Notes: a model not told the origin generated them from the letters alone. A DNA stretch of 64,000 nt from Methylorubrum thiocyanatum (GCA_014138645.1 JACJIB010000002.1:434001-498000); one strand, 5' to 3'; shown: positions 8,156-17,581, counted from the first letter of the stretch. Made by a program: numbers and translations.

Positions 8156-9811
8156 TCAGGTCCGGCGGTCCGAACCGCTCCTGGCCGAGGGCGTCGACGG
8201 CGTGCCCGGCGCGGATCCCTCCTTCGGCAGCACGAACATCTGACCCGGATAGATCCGGTTCGGGTCGCGGATCTGGTCCTGGTTGGCGTCGTAGATCACG
8301 GTGTAGCGATTGCCGCGGCCGTAGGTGCGCCGGCTGATCTGCCACAGGCTGTCGCCGCGGGTGATCCGGGCGGTGCTGACCTCCGGAACGAAGACGGTCC
8401 CGGCCTCGCCGGGCGCGGCACCGCCGCCCGGAGGGTTCGGCGGGAGCGCGGCGGTAGCCCTCCGATCCGCGCCCGGCGCCGCATCCGACGAGGCGGCCGG
8501 TGACGGCGTCCCGGACGCGGCGGGGCGATCCGCTCCGGAAGTCGCGGCATTCGCGTCGGGCGGGGGCGCCGCGAGGCTCGGTGCGCCGCGCGTCTCGGCC
8601 GGCTTGGTCTCCGCCGGTGCGGTCCTGGCCGCCATCTGCCCGGTGCGGCCCGCCTCGGACGGGCCCGGCGGGGTGGCGCGCGGCTCGGCCGCAGACCGAT
8701 CCCTGGCCGTCCCGGCGGGCTTCGTCGCCTCACCCGATCCGGCTTTCCCGGCCGCGGCGTCGGCGTAGCGCGTCGGCGGCACGCTGTCGGGATAGGCGAA
8801 GGCGACCTCGGCGCGCGCCCTCACCTTGCCGGCCGCCGGATCGACGGAATCCACGCGGATGCGATAGGCGCCCGGCTTCACCCCGCGCCCGATCGTGAAG
8901 GCCACGCGGCCGTCGGCGCCGGATTGCCCCGAAGCCACCATGGTGTCGTTGAGGTAGAGGCGCAGGCTGCTCCACGCCGTCGCCTGACCGGTGACGTGCA
9001 GGCGCCCGCCCTCCTGCGCGTCCACGCTGACGATGCGGATCGCGCCCGCCTCACCCTTGCCGGCCGGCTTCTCCGCATCCCGGCCCGGCTTGGCCGCCGC
9101 CGGCCGGTTCCCCTCGCCCGGTGCGGGCGCGCCAGGCGTCCCGGCCATGGCGGTCGTCGGCGCCTTGCCGGCGGTGCCGGGCGCGTCGGGCTGGGACAGC
9201 ACCCGGGTCGGCAGGTCGGGGGCAGTCAGGGCGATCAGCGGCTTGGCGTCCCGCTTCTCGGCGACCACGACGGTCACGCTCTCGCGTCCCGGCAGCGGCT
9301 TGCCGTCGGGTCCGGTGGCGCGCAGGGCGATCTCGCTCGTGCCCGGCGGCAGGTCCGGCGGCGTCAGGGCGAACTGACCGGCGGCGTCGGCCGTGGCGGT
9401 GGCGAAGGGCTTGCCGTCGCGCAGCAGGTCGATGCGGCTGTTCGGCGCCGCACGGCCGGCGATCACGCTCGCCCCGTCGGGCTCGACGCGCACGATGTCG
9501 AAGCTCGGCGTGCCGTCGTCCGCGCGCGGCTTCGCCTCGGGCGTGGACGGCGTAGCCTGTCCGGTTTCCCCTTGCGATAGGGCCTGGAGGGCGGCATGAG
9601 GAGAGTCCGTCGAGGGCGCCCCGCCTGCACGGTCGCCGGTCTCCGCCCCGGCCGAAGGCTTGTCTGGCGCGGCCGGTGTTTCGGCAGAAGGGTTGACCGC
9701 CGCGTTGCGCTTGAGAAGCTCCCCGGTCCCGAACAGCGCGACCACCATGGCGAAGCCGCCGAGCAGTCCCGCTGCCGCGAGGACGAGGCTACGCCGCACC
9801 TCAGCCGTCAT
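8156..9811 (-). CDS. LysM peptidoglycan-binding membrane-anchored protein
   Basis: A 551-residue protein. Residues 8-30 form one membrane helix after a short cytoplasmic tail; a long Pro/Ala/Gly-rich linker follows. Ig-like or bacterial carbohydrate-binding-like stretches occur in the middle (VRVEPDGASVIAGRAAPNS and VDAQEGGRLHVTGQATAW). A C-terminal LysM domain spans about 495-545 (RGDSLWQISRRTYGRG to PGQMFVLP). This layout matches alphaproteobacterial LysM proteins that reach from the inner membrane to the cell wall. ATG 9811 puts the membrane helix at the right distance; ATG 9877 is possible. No enzymatic domain is visible. Confidence 0.85.
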   Translation of the reverse strand: MTAEVRRSLVLAAAGLLGGFAMVVALFGTGELLKRNAAVNPSAETPAAPDKPSAGAETGDRAGGAPSTDSPHAALQALSQGETGQATPSTPEAKPRADDGTPSFDIVRVEPDGASVIAGRAAPNSRIDLLRDGKPFATATADAAGQFALTPPDLPPGTSEIALRATGPDGKPLPGRESVTVVVAEKRDAKPLIALTAPDLPTRVLSQPDAPGTAGKAPTTAMAGTPGAPAPGEGNRPAAAKPGRDAEKPAGKGEAGAIRIVSVDAQEGGRLHVTGQATAWSSLRLYLNDTMVASGQSGADGRVAFTIGRGVKPGAYRIRVDSVDPAAGKVRARAEVAFAYPDSVPPTRYADAAAGKAGSGEATKPAGTARDRSAAEPRATPPGPSEAGRTGQMAARTAPAETKPAETRGAPSLAAPPPDANAATSGADRPAASGTPSPAASSDAAPGADRRATAALPPNPPGGGAAPGEAGTVFVPEVSTARITRGDSLWQISRRTYGRGNRYTVIYDANQDQIRDPNRIYPGQMFVLPKEGSAPGTPSTPSARSGSDRRT

Positions 9812-10027
9812 GGCCGCCCACTCCTCCGCGCTCCGGGTCGCCGAGGGCGCGCTGATTGCGCCGCCGCGTGTCGACAACCCGTCTCAAACCGGTGACATAT
9901 TAACGAACATGAGAAGAACACCAAATCTCGAACCGGCGCGCGGCGCCATTTCCTCCGTGAACTCAGCATTCTTCGGCCTGGATGGGCGCTTGAGCGTCTC
10001 CCGCCGTCGCGGCCGGGGAGGCGCATA

Positions 10028-10630
10028 ATGGCGCAGCTCTCCTCCGTCTGCGTCTATTGCGGCTCCGGCTTCGGCGGCGATCCGGCCTTCGCCGACGCGG
10101 CGCGCCGGCTCGGCACTTCGCTGGCCCGCGCGGGGGTCAAGCTCGTCTACGGCGGCGGCAATGTCGGCCTGATGGGCACCGTCGCGAGCGCGACGCTCGA
10201 GGCCGGCGGCTACGTCACCGGCATCATCCCGGACTTCCTCAAGTCGCGCGAGCGCATGCTCGACGCGGTGCAGGAGACCATCGTCGTCTCCGACATGCAC
10301 ACCCGCAAGCAGCTCATGTTCGATCGTGCCGACGCCTTCGTCGCCCTGCCCGGCGGCATCGGCACGCTCGAAGAACTCGTCGAACAGCTCACCTGGGCCC
10401 AGCTCGGCCAGCACCGCAAGCCGATCATGCTGCTCTCGGTGAACGGCTTCTGGGATCCGCTGATCACCCTGATCGACCACATGCGCGCCCACGGCTTCAT
10501 CCGCGAGGGGCTCGACCTGAACTACCTGGTCGGCCAGGATCCCGACCGCGTGGTGGAGACGCTGAGCGAGGTTCTGGCGCGGTCCGAACCGGCTCCGCTG
10601 GCGGATGAGCTGATCGAGAAGCGTTTCTGA
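10028..10630 (+). CDS. LOG-family nucleotide 5'-monophosphate phosphoribohydrolase (TIGR00730)
   Basis: A 200-residue Rossmann-fold enzyme. The YGGGNVGLMG nucleotide-binding loop is at 41-50 and the hallmark PGGxGTxxE is at 108-116 (PGGIGTLEE), with upstream R98/K94-type residues in HTRKQLMFDR. LOG enzymes release the base from N6-substituted adenosine 5'-monophosphates, giving free cytokinin in plants and some bacteria; many bacterial members act on AMP or other nucleotides (PpnN-like role). Cytokinin release is plausible for a plant-associated methylotroph but is inference. The stop overlaps the next ATG by 1 nt (TGATG). Confidence 0.92.
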   Translation: MAQLSSVCVYCGSGFGGDPAFADAARRLGTSLARAGVKLVYGGGNVGLMGTVASATLEAGGYVTGIIPDFLKSRERMLDAVQETIVVSDMHTRKQLMFDRADAFVALPGGIGTLEELVEQLTWAQLGQHRKPIMLLSVNGFWDPLITLIDHMRAHGFIREGLDLNYLVGQDPDRVVETLSEVLARSEPAPLADELIEKRF

Positions 10631-11421
10631 TGACGGTCACGAGCGAGCCCGGACACACCATCGCCGGCGAGCACCGGGGCGAGCATTATGGGAAGGTGCT
10701 GGCGCGCCTCTCCCGCAACGCCGCCGTCCGGCGCTACCTGGAGATCGGCGTCGCCTTCGGCGACATCTTCGCGGGCATCGCCTGTCGGCACGGCGTCGCC
10801 GTCGATCCGGAGTTCCAGCTCAAGACCAATGTCGCGGCCAACAAGGTCCGGGTCTCGCTGTTTCAGACGATGAGCGACGTCTTTTTCGCGAACCTGAACC
10901 TGCGCCGCCATATCGGCGGCCGGGTCGATCTCGCCTTCCTCGACGGCATGCACCTGTTCGAGTTCCTGTTGCGGGACTTCTTCAACACGGAGGCGATCTG
11001 CCGGCAGGATTCGATCATCGCGATGCACGACTGCCTGCCGGTGGCCGAGGCGATGGCCGACCGCGACCCGATGCAGGCCGGCATCCGCGGACGCGGCACC
11101 CCCTACGAGAACTGGTGGACCGGCGACGTCTGGAAGATCGTGCCGATCCTGAAGCGCTACCGGCCCGATCTCGACGTGATGCTGGTGGATGCCGCACCCA
11201 CCGGCCTCGTCATCGTCACCGGCCTCGATCCGTCCTCGCGCACGCTCAAGACCCACTACGACGCGATCGTCGAGGAGTTCTCCCGGCTGCCCAACACCGC
11301 GGCCGAGATCGCGCAGGTCTATGCCGAGCACCCGATCGTGCCGGCGGAGGAGGCGCTGCGCCGCCTCGGCGGGCGCTCCTACGCCCATGGCGGCGGCTGG
11401 CTGCAACGCCTGACGGGCTGA
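10630..11421 (+). CDS. Class I SAM-dependent methyltransferase-like protein
   Basis: A 263-residue protein with a Methyltransf_24-like fold: motif I is YLEIGVAFGD (36-45), then AVDPEFQ, VDLAFLDGMH near 98-107 and IAMHDCLPV. The second half contains NWWTGDVWKIVPILK, often seen in glycosyl or surface polysaccharide-associated methyltransferases. Translation is coupled to the LOG gene (TGATG). The substrate is unknown. The coupling invites the idea of a modified nucleotide or sugar as a shared substrate, but nothing in the sequence proves it. Confidence 0.78.
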   Translation: MTVTSEPGHTIAGEHRGEHYGKVLARLSRNAAVRRYLEIGVAFGDIFAGIACRHGVAVDPEFQLKTNVAANKVRVSLFQTMSDVFFANLNLRRHIGGRVDLAFLDGMHLFEFLLRDFFNTEAICRQDSIIAMHDCLPVAEAMADRDPMQAGIRGRGTPYENWWTGDVWKIVPILKRYRPDLDVMLVDAAPTGLVIVTGLDPSSRTLKTHYDAIVEEFSRLPNTAAEIAQVYAEHPIVPAEEALRRLGGRSYAHGGGWLQRLTG

Positions 11422-11479
11422 TCGGCGTCCGCCCGATCGCGGCGGACACGGAGCGATGCGCTGAAGCGCCGGCGGGTTC

Positions 11480-12868
11480 TCAGCCCGCGACCGTCCAGGT
11501 CGTCGTGCCGTCCTTGTTGTCCTTCACGCTGACGCCCAGGGCGGTGAGCGCGTCGCGCACCCGGTCGGAGGCGGCCCAGTCCTTGGCGGCGCGCGCCGCC
11601 TTGCGCTCGGCGATGAGAGCCTCCACCCGCGCCACGTCGATCCCGGCGGCGCCGACCCGCTCCGCCTCGCGCTGCGCCTTCGTCGTCGGCAGGAAGCCCA
11701 TCAGCCCCGCGCCGGCCTTGAGCGCCCCGGCATCGCTGCCGGCGAGCCGGTGCAACTCGCCGATGGCGGCCGGCGTGTTCAGGTCGTCGCCGAGCGCCTC
11801 GACCACGCCGCCGGGCACCGCCGCGTCGGGCGCCGCCTCGCCGGCCGCCTCGTACCAGCGGTCGAGCATCCGGCTCGATTCCTCCAGGCCGCGCAGGGTC
11901 CAGTCGATCGGCTGGCGGTAGTGGGTCTTGAGCATGTTGAGGCGCACCACCTCGCCCGGCCAGTCGTCGAGCACCTGCCGGATGGTGATGAAGTTGCCGA
12001 GCGACTTCGACATCTTCTCCCCCTCGACCTGCAGGAAGCCGTTGTGGAGCCAGACGTTGGCCATCACGTCGGTGCCGAAGCAGCAGCGCGACTGGGCCAC
12101 CTCGTTCTCGTGATGGGGGAAGATCAGGTCGATGCCGCCGGCATGGATGTCGAAGGTTTTCCCGAGATGCTTCCACGACATGGCCGAGCACTCGATGTGC
12201 CAGCCGGGCCGCCCCGGCGCGTCGATCCCGCAGGGTGAGGGCCAGGACGGTTCGCCGGCTTTCGACGGCTTCCACAGCACGAAGTCGAGGGGCGAGCGCT
12301 TGTAGGGCGCGACCTCGACCCGGGCGCCGGCCTCCATCTCGTCGAGCGGGCGCTTCGAGAGGGCGCCGTAATCGGGCATGGAGGGCACGTCGAACAGCAC
12401 GTGCCCCTCGGCCACGTAGGCGTGGCCGGCCGCGACCAGACCTTCGATCAGCCGGTGCATCTCTCCGATGTGGTCGGTCGCCCGCGGCTCGATGAAGCGC
12501 ACCGGCGCGCCGGCCCGGTTCACGTCCTCGGCCATGAGCACGCCGAGGTCGCGGATATCCTTGTGGAATTGCGCCAGGGTGCCGTCGGTCAGCGCGCGGA
12601 TGGTGATGCCGCGCTCGAGGGCGCGGGCGTTGATCTTGTCGTCCACGTCCGTGACGTTGCGGGCATAGGTGACGTGCTCCGGCCCGTAGAGGTGGCGCAG
12701 CAGCCGGAACAGCAGATCGAAGACGATGATCGGCCGGGCATTGCCGATATGCGCGGCGTCGTAGACCGTCGGGCCGCAGGCATACATCCGCACGTTCGTC
12801 GGATCGATCGGAGCGAAGGCCGCCTTCTCGCGAGTCAGCGTGTTGTAGAGGCGCAACATCGGCGTCAT
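11480..12868 (-). CDS. cysS: Cysteinyl-tRNA synthetase
   Basis: A 462-residue class I synthetase charging tRNA-Cys. The HIGH motif is HIGN (40-43) and the KMSKS loop is KMSKSLGN (285-292). Zinc ligands include C31 in the YACGPTVYD segment, C227 in WHIECSAM and H252 in FPHHENE, which provide cysteine discrimination. The C-terminal DALR-type anticodon domain ends the protein. ATG 12868 gives the normal family length; the in-frame extension upstream is Arg/Gly-rich and not family-like. It is convergent with the methyltransferase, 58 nt apart. Confidence 0.97.
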   Translation of the reverse strand: MTPMLRLYNTLTREKAAFAPIDPTNVRMYACGPTVYDAAHIGNARPIIVFDLLFRLLRHLYGPEHVTYARNVTDVDDKINARALERGITIRALTDGTLAQFHKDIRDLGVLMAEDVNRAGAPVRFIEPRATDHIGEMHRLIEGLVAAGHAYVAEGHVLFDVPSMPDYGALSKRPLDEMEAGARVEVAPYKRSPLDFVLWKPSKAGEPSWPSPCGIDAPGRPGWHIECSAMSWKHLGKTFDIHAGGIDLIFPHHENEVAQSRCCFGTDVMANVWLHNGFLQVEGEKMSKSLGNFITIRQVLDDWPGEVVRLNMLKTHYRQPIDWTLRGLEESSRMLDRWYEAAGEAAPDAAVPGGVVEALGDDLNTPAAIGELHRLAGSDAGALKAGAGLMGFLPTTKAQREAERVGAAGIDVARVEALIAERKAARAAKDWAASDRVRDALTALGVSVKDNKDGTTTWTVAG

Positions 12869-13196
12869 CGACTGCGTTCCTGCCGGGCTCGCCCGGCCTC
12901 CCCTGCGGCCTGTGCCGCCCTCGTCGTTTGTCGTGGCTGCGCAGCGTCTTCCGCCGGCCGCCGCACGGTTGCGGACGGTCCCGCTGCCACAGTGTCGCCG
13001 GAGCCGCCGGCCGCCGCTGTTGCGCCGCCGCGACGGTCGCCGCACCGGGGTTGGGCTAACCCAAAACGGTGATGAATTCGAGAAGGGCGGCGCACCCGCC
13101 GTTCCTCGCCCGACCGTGAGCGGACCGGCAAGGGTTTGTTTACCGCGCCGTCCGAACACTCCGCACTCGAACGAACCCGTTCACAAGGTCTTCACC
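12869..13196. other. Divergent intergenic region between cysS and a small secreted protein gene
   Basis: This 328-nt region must hold promoters for both flanking genes. I see one short inverted repeat, TTGGG at 13051-13055 with CCCAA at 13060-13064, and no convincing gene, terminator or riboswitch. The cysS-proximal part can be read in the cysS frame but its composition is not protein-like. Confidence 0.4.
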
Positions 13197-13526
13197 ATGC
13201 GCCGATCGGCTGCCGTTCTTCTTGCCCTCGCTCTCGCCGCCACCGCCCTCCCGGCCCGTGCCGGAAGTGAGCCTGCCGCGACGCGCAAGCCCGTCGAGAA
13301 GACGTTCCTGATCCCGGCCGAGGACGGCTACGGCGTCGGCGAGTGCCTGAGCGGCGGCCCGAGCGAGTGCGGTCAGGTCGTCGCCAACGCGTGGTGCGAA
13401 TCGCAAGGGTTCGCCAGCGCCAGCAATTACGGCGTCGCCGCGCAGGACGAATATACCGGTGCCATCGACGGCGCCGCCCCGGTGAAGAGCGCGCCGCGCC
13501 CGCTGCGCATCACCTGCCAGGACTGA
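13197..13526 (+). CDS. Small secreted hypothetical protein with conserved cysteines
   Basis: A 109-residue protein with a clear signal peptide (MRRSAAVLLALALAATALPARAG, cleaved near residue 22). The mature part has cysteines in GVGECLSGGPSECGQ and ANAWCESQGF plus one at the C-terminus (ITCQD), so one or two disulfides in the periplasm are likely. ATG 13197 is chosen from the signal peptide and an AAGG-type ribosome binding site. I do not recognise a named family. It is convergent with the CreA-family gene. Confidence 0.75.
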   Translation: MRRSAAVLLALALAATALPARAGSEPAATRKPVEKTFLIPAEDGYGVGECLSGGPSECGQVVANAWCESQGFASASNYGVAAQDEYTGAIDGAAPVKSAPRPLRITCQD

Positions 13527-13539
13527 GACGGCAAAGGCG

Positions 13540-14085
13540 CTACTTCACGAAATCCGCGCATTTCGGTGGGGGCTCCGTCCCCCACGGGGCGAGCGGCACG
13601 GCGGAGGTGGAATTCTTGGGCGAGCCCTGGACCACCTTGTCGGAATAGACCATGTAGATCAGCGTGTTACGCTTGACATCGCAGCCGCGCACGATCTGCA
13701 TCGACTTGAAGATCAACGAGCGCCGCTCGCTGAACACCACCTCGCCCTGCTTCATCTTGTCCTTGAACTGGACCGGGCCGACCTGCCGGCAGGCGAGCGA
13801 GATGTCCGAGACGTCCTCGGCCAGTCCGAGCGTGCCCTTGATGCCGCCCTTCTCGGGCTGGGTGTACCAGCAGGCCACGCCGGCCACGGCCGGATCGTCG
13901 ATGCCGTAGACGACGAGCTTGTCGTTGGGCGTCAACGGGCGCCAGACGGTCGACTTGTCGAAGATCCGGTCGGGCTCCTGCGCACGGGCCGGAGCAACGG
14001 CGGCGAGGCAGAGGGCGACACCCGCCGCGAGTCGTGCCGCCGCGCGGCGCCGGCCGCTCCCATTGGTGCCCATGAGCCACATCAT
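13540..14085 (-). CDS. CreA family periplasmic protein
   Basis: A 181-residue secreted protein of the CreA family (PF05981), unknown in function and unrelated to the CreBC response regulator despite the name. After the signal peptide (ending APARA) come family segments KLVVYGIDDPAVAGVACW, EDVSDISLACRQVGP and IFKSMQIVRGCDVKRN, with cysteines that probably pair. The start is the ATG at 14085, 9 nt after GAGGGG, which is a better ribosome binding site than those of other in-frame ATGs. The mature length matches the family. Confidence 0.86.
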   Translation of the reverse strand: MMWLMGTNGSGRRRAAARLAAGVALCLAAVAPARAQEPDRIFDKSTVWRPLTPNDKLVVYGIDDPAVAGVACWYTQPEKGGIKGTLGLAEDVSDISLACRQVGPVQFKDKMKQGEVVFSERRSLIFKSMQIVRGCDVKRNTLIYMVYSDKVVQGSPKNSTSAVPLAPWGTEPPPKCADFVK

Positions 14086-14158
14086 CGACGCAATCCCCTC
14101 AAAGCTTGGCCGCAGAGACATGGTGTCTCTGTCCCGAAAGGGCGAGGGGCTTTAACAC

Positions 14159-15259
14159 ATGTCGGTGATCGCTCGTGCCGCTTCGCGGCGCCGCGGTCTC
14201 GCCATGCCTCCTCGCGACCTCCTGCCCGAGATCCCCAGCATCCGCACCATGCCGATGATCGGACTGCAGTTTCGCCGCACCTTCGCTGCCGTGCTCGCCC
14301 TCGCCGGTGCAGTCCTGGCCGGCGCGCCGCCGGCCGCCGCCGCGCCGGATGTCTGGGCCTGCCAGCGCTACCGCTCGGAACTCGCCAACCTCAACGCCAG
14401 CGCCTCGACCGCCTCCGCCCTGCAGAGCGAGGTCGCGCGGCTCCAGACCTATTACCGCAGCCTCAACTGTGAGGGCGGCAAGTTCCTGTTCTTCGACACG
14501 CGGCCCCCGCAATGCGGCGCCGTGGAGGCGCGGATCCGTGCGCTCAACGCCACCTATGGCGGGGGCGACGGCGAGGTGGTCGCCGCCCGTCGGCGGCAAC
14601 TCGTCGCCGCGGTGTCGAGCGCCTGCACCGGCCTGATTCCCGGCGAGGGGCAGGAGGGCCAGACGGCGGCCGGCAACCAGACCGCCCGTGGCGGCGCGCA
14701 GGTAATCTGCGTGAAGACCTGCGACGGCTCCTATTTCCCGATGGCCAACCTGCCCGACGGCCGCGGCGGCGCCGACGAGATGTGCCAGGCGCTGTGTCCC
14801 GGCACGGAGGCGGTGGCCTACTCGATGCCGCACGGCGACGAGGCGCTGAAATACGCCGCCACCCTCAAAGGCAGCCGCGCCTACACGGCGCTGCCCGCCG
14901 CCTTCAAATTCCGCAAGAGCTTCACCCCGGACTGCTCCTGCAAGCAGGCGGGCCAGAGCTGGGCGCAATCGCTCGCCAAGGCCGAGAGCATGCTCGTGCG
15001 GCACAAGGGCGATATCTTCGTCACGCCGATGACGGCGGAACGGCTCTCGCGCGCTCCGAAGGTGCGCCTGACCCTGGTCGGCCGTGCCGACCGGACCGCT
15101 GCGGGCCTCGCCGCCGACGTGGCCAGCCGCGAGGGTGTGACGATGCCGGCATCGAAGGAGGCCGCCGACCAGACCGGTTCGACGGTCGAGAGCCGCAGCG
15201 CCATCCGCGTCATCGTTCCGAGCCTGCTCCCGCCCCCGGCCCTGACGCCCGCACCATAA
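14159..15259 (+). CDS. DUF2865 domain secreted protein
   Basis: A 366-residue exported protein. The DUF2865 region starts after the hydrophobic signal (FAAVLALAGAVLAG) with CQRYRSELANLN and includes SLNCEGGKFLFF and CDGSYFPM, with many cysteines (VICVKTCDG, QALCPGTEA, DCSCKQAG), so the mature protein is disulfide-rich and periplasmic. The ATG at 14159 follows GAGGGG by 9 nt. It gives an unusually long n-region of about 40 residues; ATG 14249 would give a normal signal peptide, so the start is open. It precedes the OmpA-like gene by 157 nt on the same strand. Confidence 0.82.
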   Translation: MSVIARAASRRRGLAMPPRDLLPEIPSIRTMPMIGLQFRRTFAAVLALAGAVLAGAPPAAAAPDVWACQRYRSELANLNASASTASALQSEVARLQTYYRSLNCEGGKFLFFDTRPPQCGAVEARIRALNATYGGGDGEVVAARRRQLVAAVSSACTGLIPGEGQEGQTAAGNQTARGGAQVICVKTCDGSYFPMANLPDGRGGADEMCQALCPGTEAVAYSMPHGDEALKYAATLKGSRAYTALPAAFKFRKSFTPDCSCKQAGQSWAQSLAKAESMLVRHKGDIFVTPMTAERLSRAPKVRLTLVGRADRTAAGLAADVASREGVTMPASKEAADQTGSTVESRSAIRVIVPSLLPPPALTPAP

Positions 15260-15260
15260 G

Positions 15261-15297
15261 CGAACGGCCCGGACGCACCGCGTTCAGCGGCCGTTCG
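15261..15297 (+). terminator. Inverted repeat after the DUF2865 gene
   Basis: CGAACGGCC (15261-15269) and GGCCGTTCG (15289-15297) form a perfect 9-bp stem around a 19-nt loop, starting 1 nt after the stop codon. No T run follows, so termination or mRNA 3'-end protection is possible but not certain. Confidence 0.4.
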
Positions 15298-15416
15298 ACC
15301 GGCGAAGACGCCGCCGCCTCGGTCCGTCTCCGGCGCATCCCGACGCGAGACGATGGGGAACCAATCCGGCCCGACCGTGTTCGGAACCGCCGATTGTGTT
15401 CTACGAGGCTGACTTC

Positions 15417-17504
15417 ATGCGGATCACCCGCTCCCTGCTTCTGGCCGGCACGATGCTGCCGGCGCTTGTTCTGTCCGACCTGTCGATGGCGCGGTCCCTC
15501 GGCGACGGGGGGCGGTTCGAGCTGGCACAGCGGGAGGAGCCCGGCGAGGGACCGCGCGGCGGACGCGGGCCGGGTGGCCCCGGCGGTCCCGGCGGCCCCG
15601 GTCCGGCCGAGCGCGGCGGGGTCGAGCGGGGTGGCCCGCCGGCGCGGGAGCGTCCGGATCGGCCCGAGCGTCCGGAGCGGCCCGAGCCGCGCCAAGCCCC
15701 GGCCGCTCGCGAACGGCCCGACCCGGCCGAACGCCCGGCCCGTCCCGAGCGTCCGGCGCCGCAGGAGCGTCCTGATCGGCAGGAGCGTCCCGAACGGCAA
15801 GAGCGTCCCGAACGGCAAGAGCGGCCTGAGCGTCCCGAGCGGGCGCCGGCCCCGGCGCAGCGGCCGGACCGGTCCGAGGAGCGTCCCACCCCGCCCGCTG
15901 CCCGCGAGCGCACGCCGGATCGCGAGGCGCCCGCCCGCCGCGAGACGCCCGAGCGCGAGGCGCCGGCCCGCCGTGAGGCGCCGGATCGTCCCGACCGTGA
16001 CGGGCAGACTCGTCCCGCCCGCCCCGCCGACCGCGACGGCGAGCGTCCCGATGGGGCACCGGCCCAGCGCCGTGCCCCGGAGGCACCGACGCCGCCCGCC
16101 GCGGAGCGCCCGGAGCGTCCGACGCCGCCCTCCGTGCCGAACCCGGCCCAGCCCGGCACGCCGCCGAACCAGCGCCCGGGTGTTCCCGGCCGCCCGGTCG
16201 CACCGAATCCGCAGCAGCCCACCCGTCCGGATCAGCCGGCGGCGCCGTCCGCGGCCCAGCCCGATGCCACGCGCGAGGCACCCGGCGGCCGGACGCCGCC
16301 GAACCAGCAGCCGGGCGTTCCCGGCCGGCCGGTTCAGCCCCCAGGTACGCCGCCCGATGCGGTCGCGCCCGGTCAGCCCGGCTACCAGCCCGGCGGCCGT
16401 CCGGATTCGCGCGGCGTCGACGACCGCCGCAACGACGATCGCCGCGACGATGATCGCCGGGGCGACCGGTACGACCGCCGTGACGACGACCGGCGCGGGG
16501 ACCGCTCCGACCGCCGCGACCGCTTCAACATCCCCGGCACGCCGGCCTACATTCCCGGAGGCTTCCGCGACGACGACTATCGCGTGCGCGACTACGACAC
16601 GATCCGCCGCGACCGTCGCGAATACGACGTTGATGGCCGGACCTATTACCGCGAGCCCGGCCGCATCATCGTGCGCGACCGCGACACGACCTTCATCCGC
16701 CACGACGAGAACGAACGCTTCCGCACCATCTACGGCGATCGCGGCTATCGCAGCGAGCGGCGCGGGGGTGAGATCTACAGCTACGTCGACAGCCCGGCGG
16801 GCGGTCAGATCATCACCGTCGTCGACGATGACGGCCGGCTCCTGCGCCGGTCCCGCCGCTATCGCGACGGGCGCGAGGTGGTGCTCATCAACAACGTCTA
16901 TGGCGGCGCGCCCCGGCCGATCTACGAGGACGTGGTGGAGCTGCCGCCGCCGGACATCCGCATCCCCCGCGACCGCTACGTGGTCGATTACGAGCAGGCG
17001 GACGAGCGCGCCGTCTACGAGGCGCTCTCCGCCCCGCCGGTCCAGAAGCTGGATCGGCGCTACACCCTCGATCAGGTGCGCTATAGCCCGCAGCTGCGGG
17101 CGCGGATGCCGTCGGTGGACATCAACACGATCACCTTCGACACCGGCTCGTTCACGGTCACGCCCGATCAGGCCAAGCGCCTCTCGACCATTGCCGAGGC
17201 GATCAACCGGACGATCAAGGACAATCCGCAGGAGGTGTTCCTGATCGAGGGCTATACCGACGCGGTCGGCTCGGACATCGACAACCTCTCGCTCTCCGAC
17301 CGCCGGGCGCAGTCGGTCGCTGCGGTGCTGACGCAGAACTTCCAGGTGCCGCCGGAGAACCTCACCACGCAGGGCTACGGCGAGCAGTACCTGAAGGTGA
17401 ACACGCAGGAGGCCAACCGCGAGAACCGCCGCGTGACCGTCCGCCGGATCACCCCGCTGCTCCAGCAGCAGGCGGAAGGGCAACAGCCCCCCGCCCCCCG
17501 TTAA
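15417..17504 (+). CDS. OmpA-like C-terminal domain protein with very long Pro/Arg/Glu-rich region
   Basis: A 695-residue envelope protein. A signal-like hydrophobic start (MRITRSLLLAGTMLPALVL) is followed by about 330 residues of low-complexity Arg-Pro-Glu repeats of the RPER/QERPER kind, two copies of a TPPNQ-PGVPGRPV element, and a run of D-R-R units. A globular Asp/Arg-rich part follows. The OmpA/MotB peptidoglycan-binding domain is at the end (INTITFDTGSF, IEGYTDAVGSD, LSDRRAQSVAAVL, NRENRRVTV). ATG 15417 has GAGG 9 nt upstream. The protein could tether the outer layer to the wall; it lacks a lipobox, so it is not Pal. Confidence 0.85.
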   Translation: MRITRSLLLAGTMLPALVLSDLSMARSLGDGGRFELAQREEPGEGPRGGRGPGGPGGPGGPGPAERGGVERGGPPARERPDRPERPERPEPRQAPAARERPDPAERPARPERPAPQERPDRQERPERQERPERQERPERPERAPAPAQRPDRSEERPTPPAARERTPDREAPARRETPEREAPARREAPDRPDRDGQTRPARPADRDGERPDGAPAQRRAPEAPTPPAAERPERPTPPSVPNPAQPGTPPNQRPGVPGRPVAPNPQQPTRPDQPAAPSAAQPDATREAPGGRTPPNQQPGVPGRPVQPPGTPPDAVAPGQPGYQPGGRPDSRGVDDRRNDDRRDDDRRGDRYDRRDDDRRGDRSDRRDRFNIPGTPAYIPGGFRDDDYRVRDYDTIRRDRREYDVDGRTYYREPGRIIVRDRDTTFIRHDENERFRTIYGDRGYRSERRGGEIYSYVDSPAGGQIITVVDDDGRLLRRSRRYRDGREVVLINNVYGGAPRPIYEDVVELPPPDIRIPRDRYVVDYEQADERAVYEALSAPPVQKLDRRYTLDQVRYSPQLRARMPSVDINTITFDTGSFTVTPDQAKRLSTIAEAINRTIKDNPQEVFLIEGYTDAVGSDIDNLSLSDRRAQSVAAVLTQNFQVPPENLTTQGYGEQYLKVNTQEANRENRRVTVRRITPLLQQQAEGQQPPAPR
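15768..15836 (+). repeat. 18-bp tandem repeat coding for QERPER units
   Basis: The unit CAAGAGCGTCCCGAACGG and close variants occurs several times in a row inside the OmpA-like gene, giving QERPER in the protein. The 18-nt period keeps the frame, so copy-number change would lengthen or shorten the spacer without breaking the gene. Confidence 0.65.
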
Positions 17505-17522
17505 CCAGGGCCACTTGACCCT

Positions 17523-17547
17523 CCCCCCGCTGCGGCGCAGTGGGGGG
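17523..17547 (+). terminator. GC-rich hairpin between the OmpA-like and MFS genes
   Basis: CCCCCCGCTGCG (from 17523) pairs with CGCAGTGGGGGG (to 17547), eleven pairs including one G-U with a 3-nt loop. It begins 18 nt after the OmpA-like stop. There is no T tract, so it is a terminator-like hairpin rather than a certain terminator. Confidence 0.5.
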
Positions 17548-17581
17548 ACGTTACGCGTGAGCTTGAGAGCACGGGACGGCG

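Noticed and set aside
14512..17244. A 910-residue plus-strand frame across the DUF2865 and OmpA-like genes
   Set aside because: It is out of frame with both recognised proteins and consists of Arg/Ser/Pro-rich low-complexity sequence.
15210..17483. Very long open frame on the minus strand opposite the OmpA-like gene
   Set aside because: The plus-strand frame has a signal peptide and an OmpA domain. The antisense frame is open because of the high GC and repeats and shows no domain.
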